Under the pieces are notes generated by a model that saw only the letters and a program-made list of their open reading frames with translations, was not told the origin of the DNA and did not search any database. A stretch of 30,758 bases of DNA, from assembly GCA_045124465.1 (NCBI GenBank), contig JBGVLV010000031.1, positions 1 to 30,758 on the forward strand, given 5' to 3'. The DNA is from Scatosoma sp045124465. GTDB lineage: Bacteria > Bacillota > Clostridia > Christensenellales > Borkfalkiaceae. This document shows, piece after piece, positions 30,738 to 30,758 of the stretch (position 1 is the first letter of the stretch; each line of letters begins with the position of its first letter). A program made the position numbers and the translations under genes.

Positions 30738-30758
30738 GGGGGGGGCGGCGCCCCCCCC
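30738..30758. other. G8/C8 low-complexity inverted repeat at the window end
   Basis: Eight G, five mixed bases, eight C, right at the end. In an otherwise AT-rich element this looks like an assembly or library end artefact, or a sequence that stopped the assembler. Confidence 0.5.

Noticed and set aside
30690..30758. Telomere-like hairpin end of a linear element
   Set aside because: A bare G8/C8 inverted repeat at the contig edge is better explained as an assembly end; no telomere-resolving gene is seen.

Overview
The window reads as a contig from an uncultured Bacillota (Clostridia-type, gut-like) bacterium. The signs are Gram-positive style lipoproteins with lipoboxes, AGGAGG-type ribosome binding sites, TTGATT/TATAAT promoters with 17-bp spacers, an AraC plus GH2 sugar locus, a YitT protein, and IS3 and large serine recombinase elements typical of that phylum. 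The chromosomal part (about 2.3-26 kb) has GC-rich third codon positions. The IS element and the last ~4 kb are clearly more AT-rich and look acquired. No rRNA, tRNA or CRISPR array was seen.

Layout. 1-960: the 3' part of a GHKL-type sensor kinase. 981-2321: an IS150-like IS3-family element sitting in the loop of the convergent terminator between the kinase and a GH2 beta-galactosidase (2351-4933). That enzyme is divergent from an AraC regulator (5117-5980), and the shared 183-bp region holds both promoters. 6004-6735: a small lipoprotein. 6927-8660: a secreted glycerophosphodiesterase-like gene broken by an in-frame TAG. 8657-11426: two oppositely oriented, 5'-truncated genes (an F5/8C-domain tail and a GH94-like phosphorylase) joined head to head near 9.10 kb, which implies a rearrangement or a misassembly. 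11577-12244: a Phd/Doc toxin-antitoxin pair between two 96-bp direct repeats, each carrying a terminator.

12494-24766 is one long minus-strand operon of seven genes, read from 24.8 kb down to 12.5 kb: a membrane protein, a MoxR ATPase, a DUF58 protein, a BatA-like vWA protein, a double-vWA membrane protein, a Cys-rich lipoprotein and a lipoprotein with Ca/Zn-type repeats. Gene overlaps of 4-23 bp, one strong promoter and an inverted-repeat candidate operator suggest a single envelope-associated machine. MoxR would remodel the membrane vWA proteins, and the two lipoproteins would be the outward-facing parts.

25016-30758: YitT, an alpha/beta hydrolase, a CAT-like acetyltransferase, a maltose O-acetyltransferase pseudogene, a large serine recombinase and a small upstream gene. 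Two intergenic segments (26.87 and 27.73 kb) encode the same short C-terminal peptide with which the recombinase ends. The region therefore reads as recombinase tail, cargo, tail, cargo, tail, cargo. This possible recombinase-linked cassette array is the most novel-looking structure in the window.
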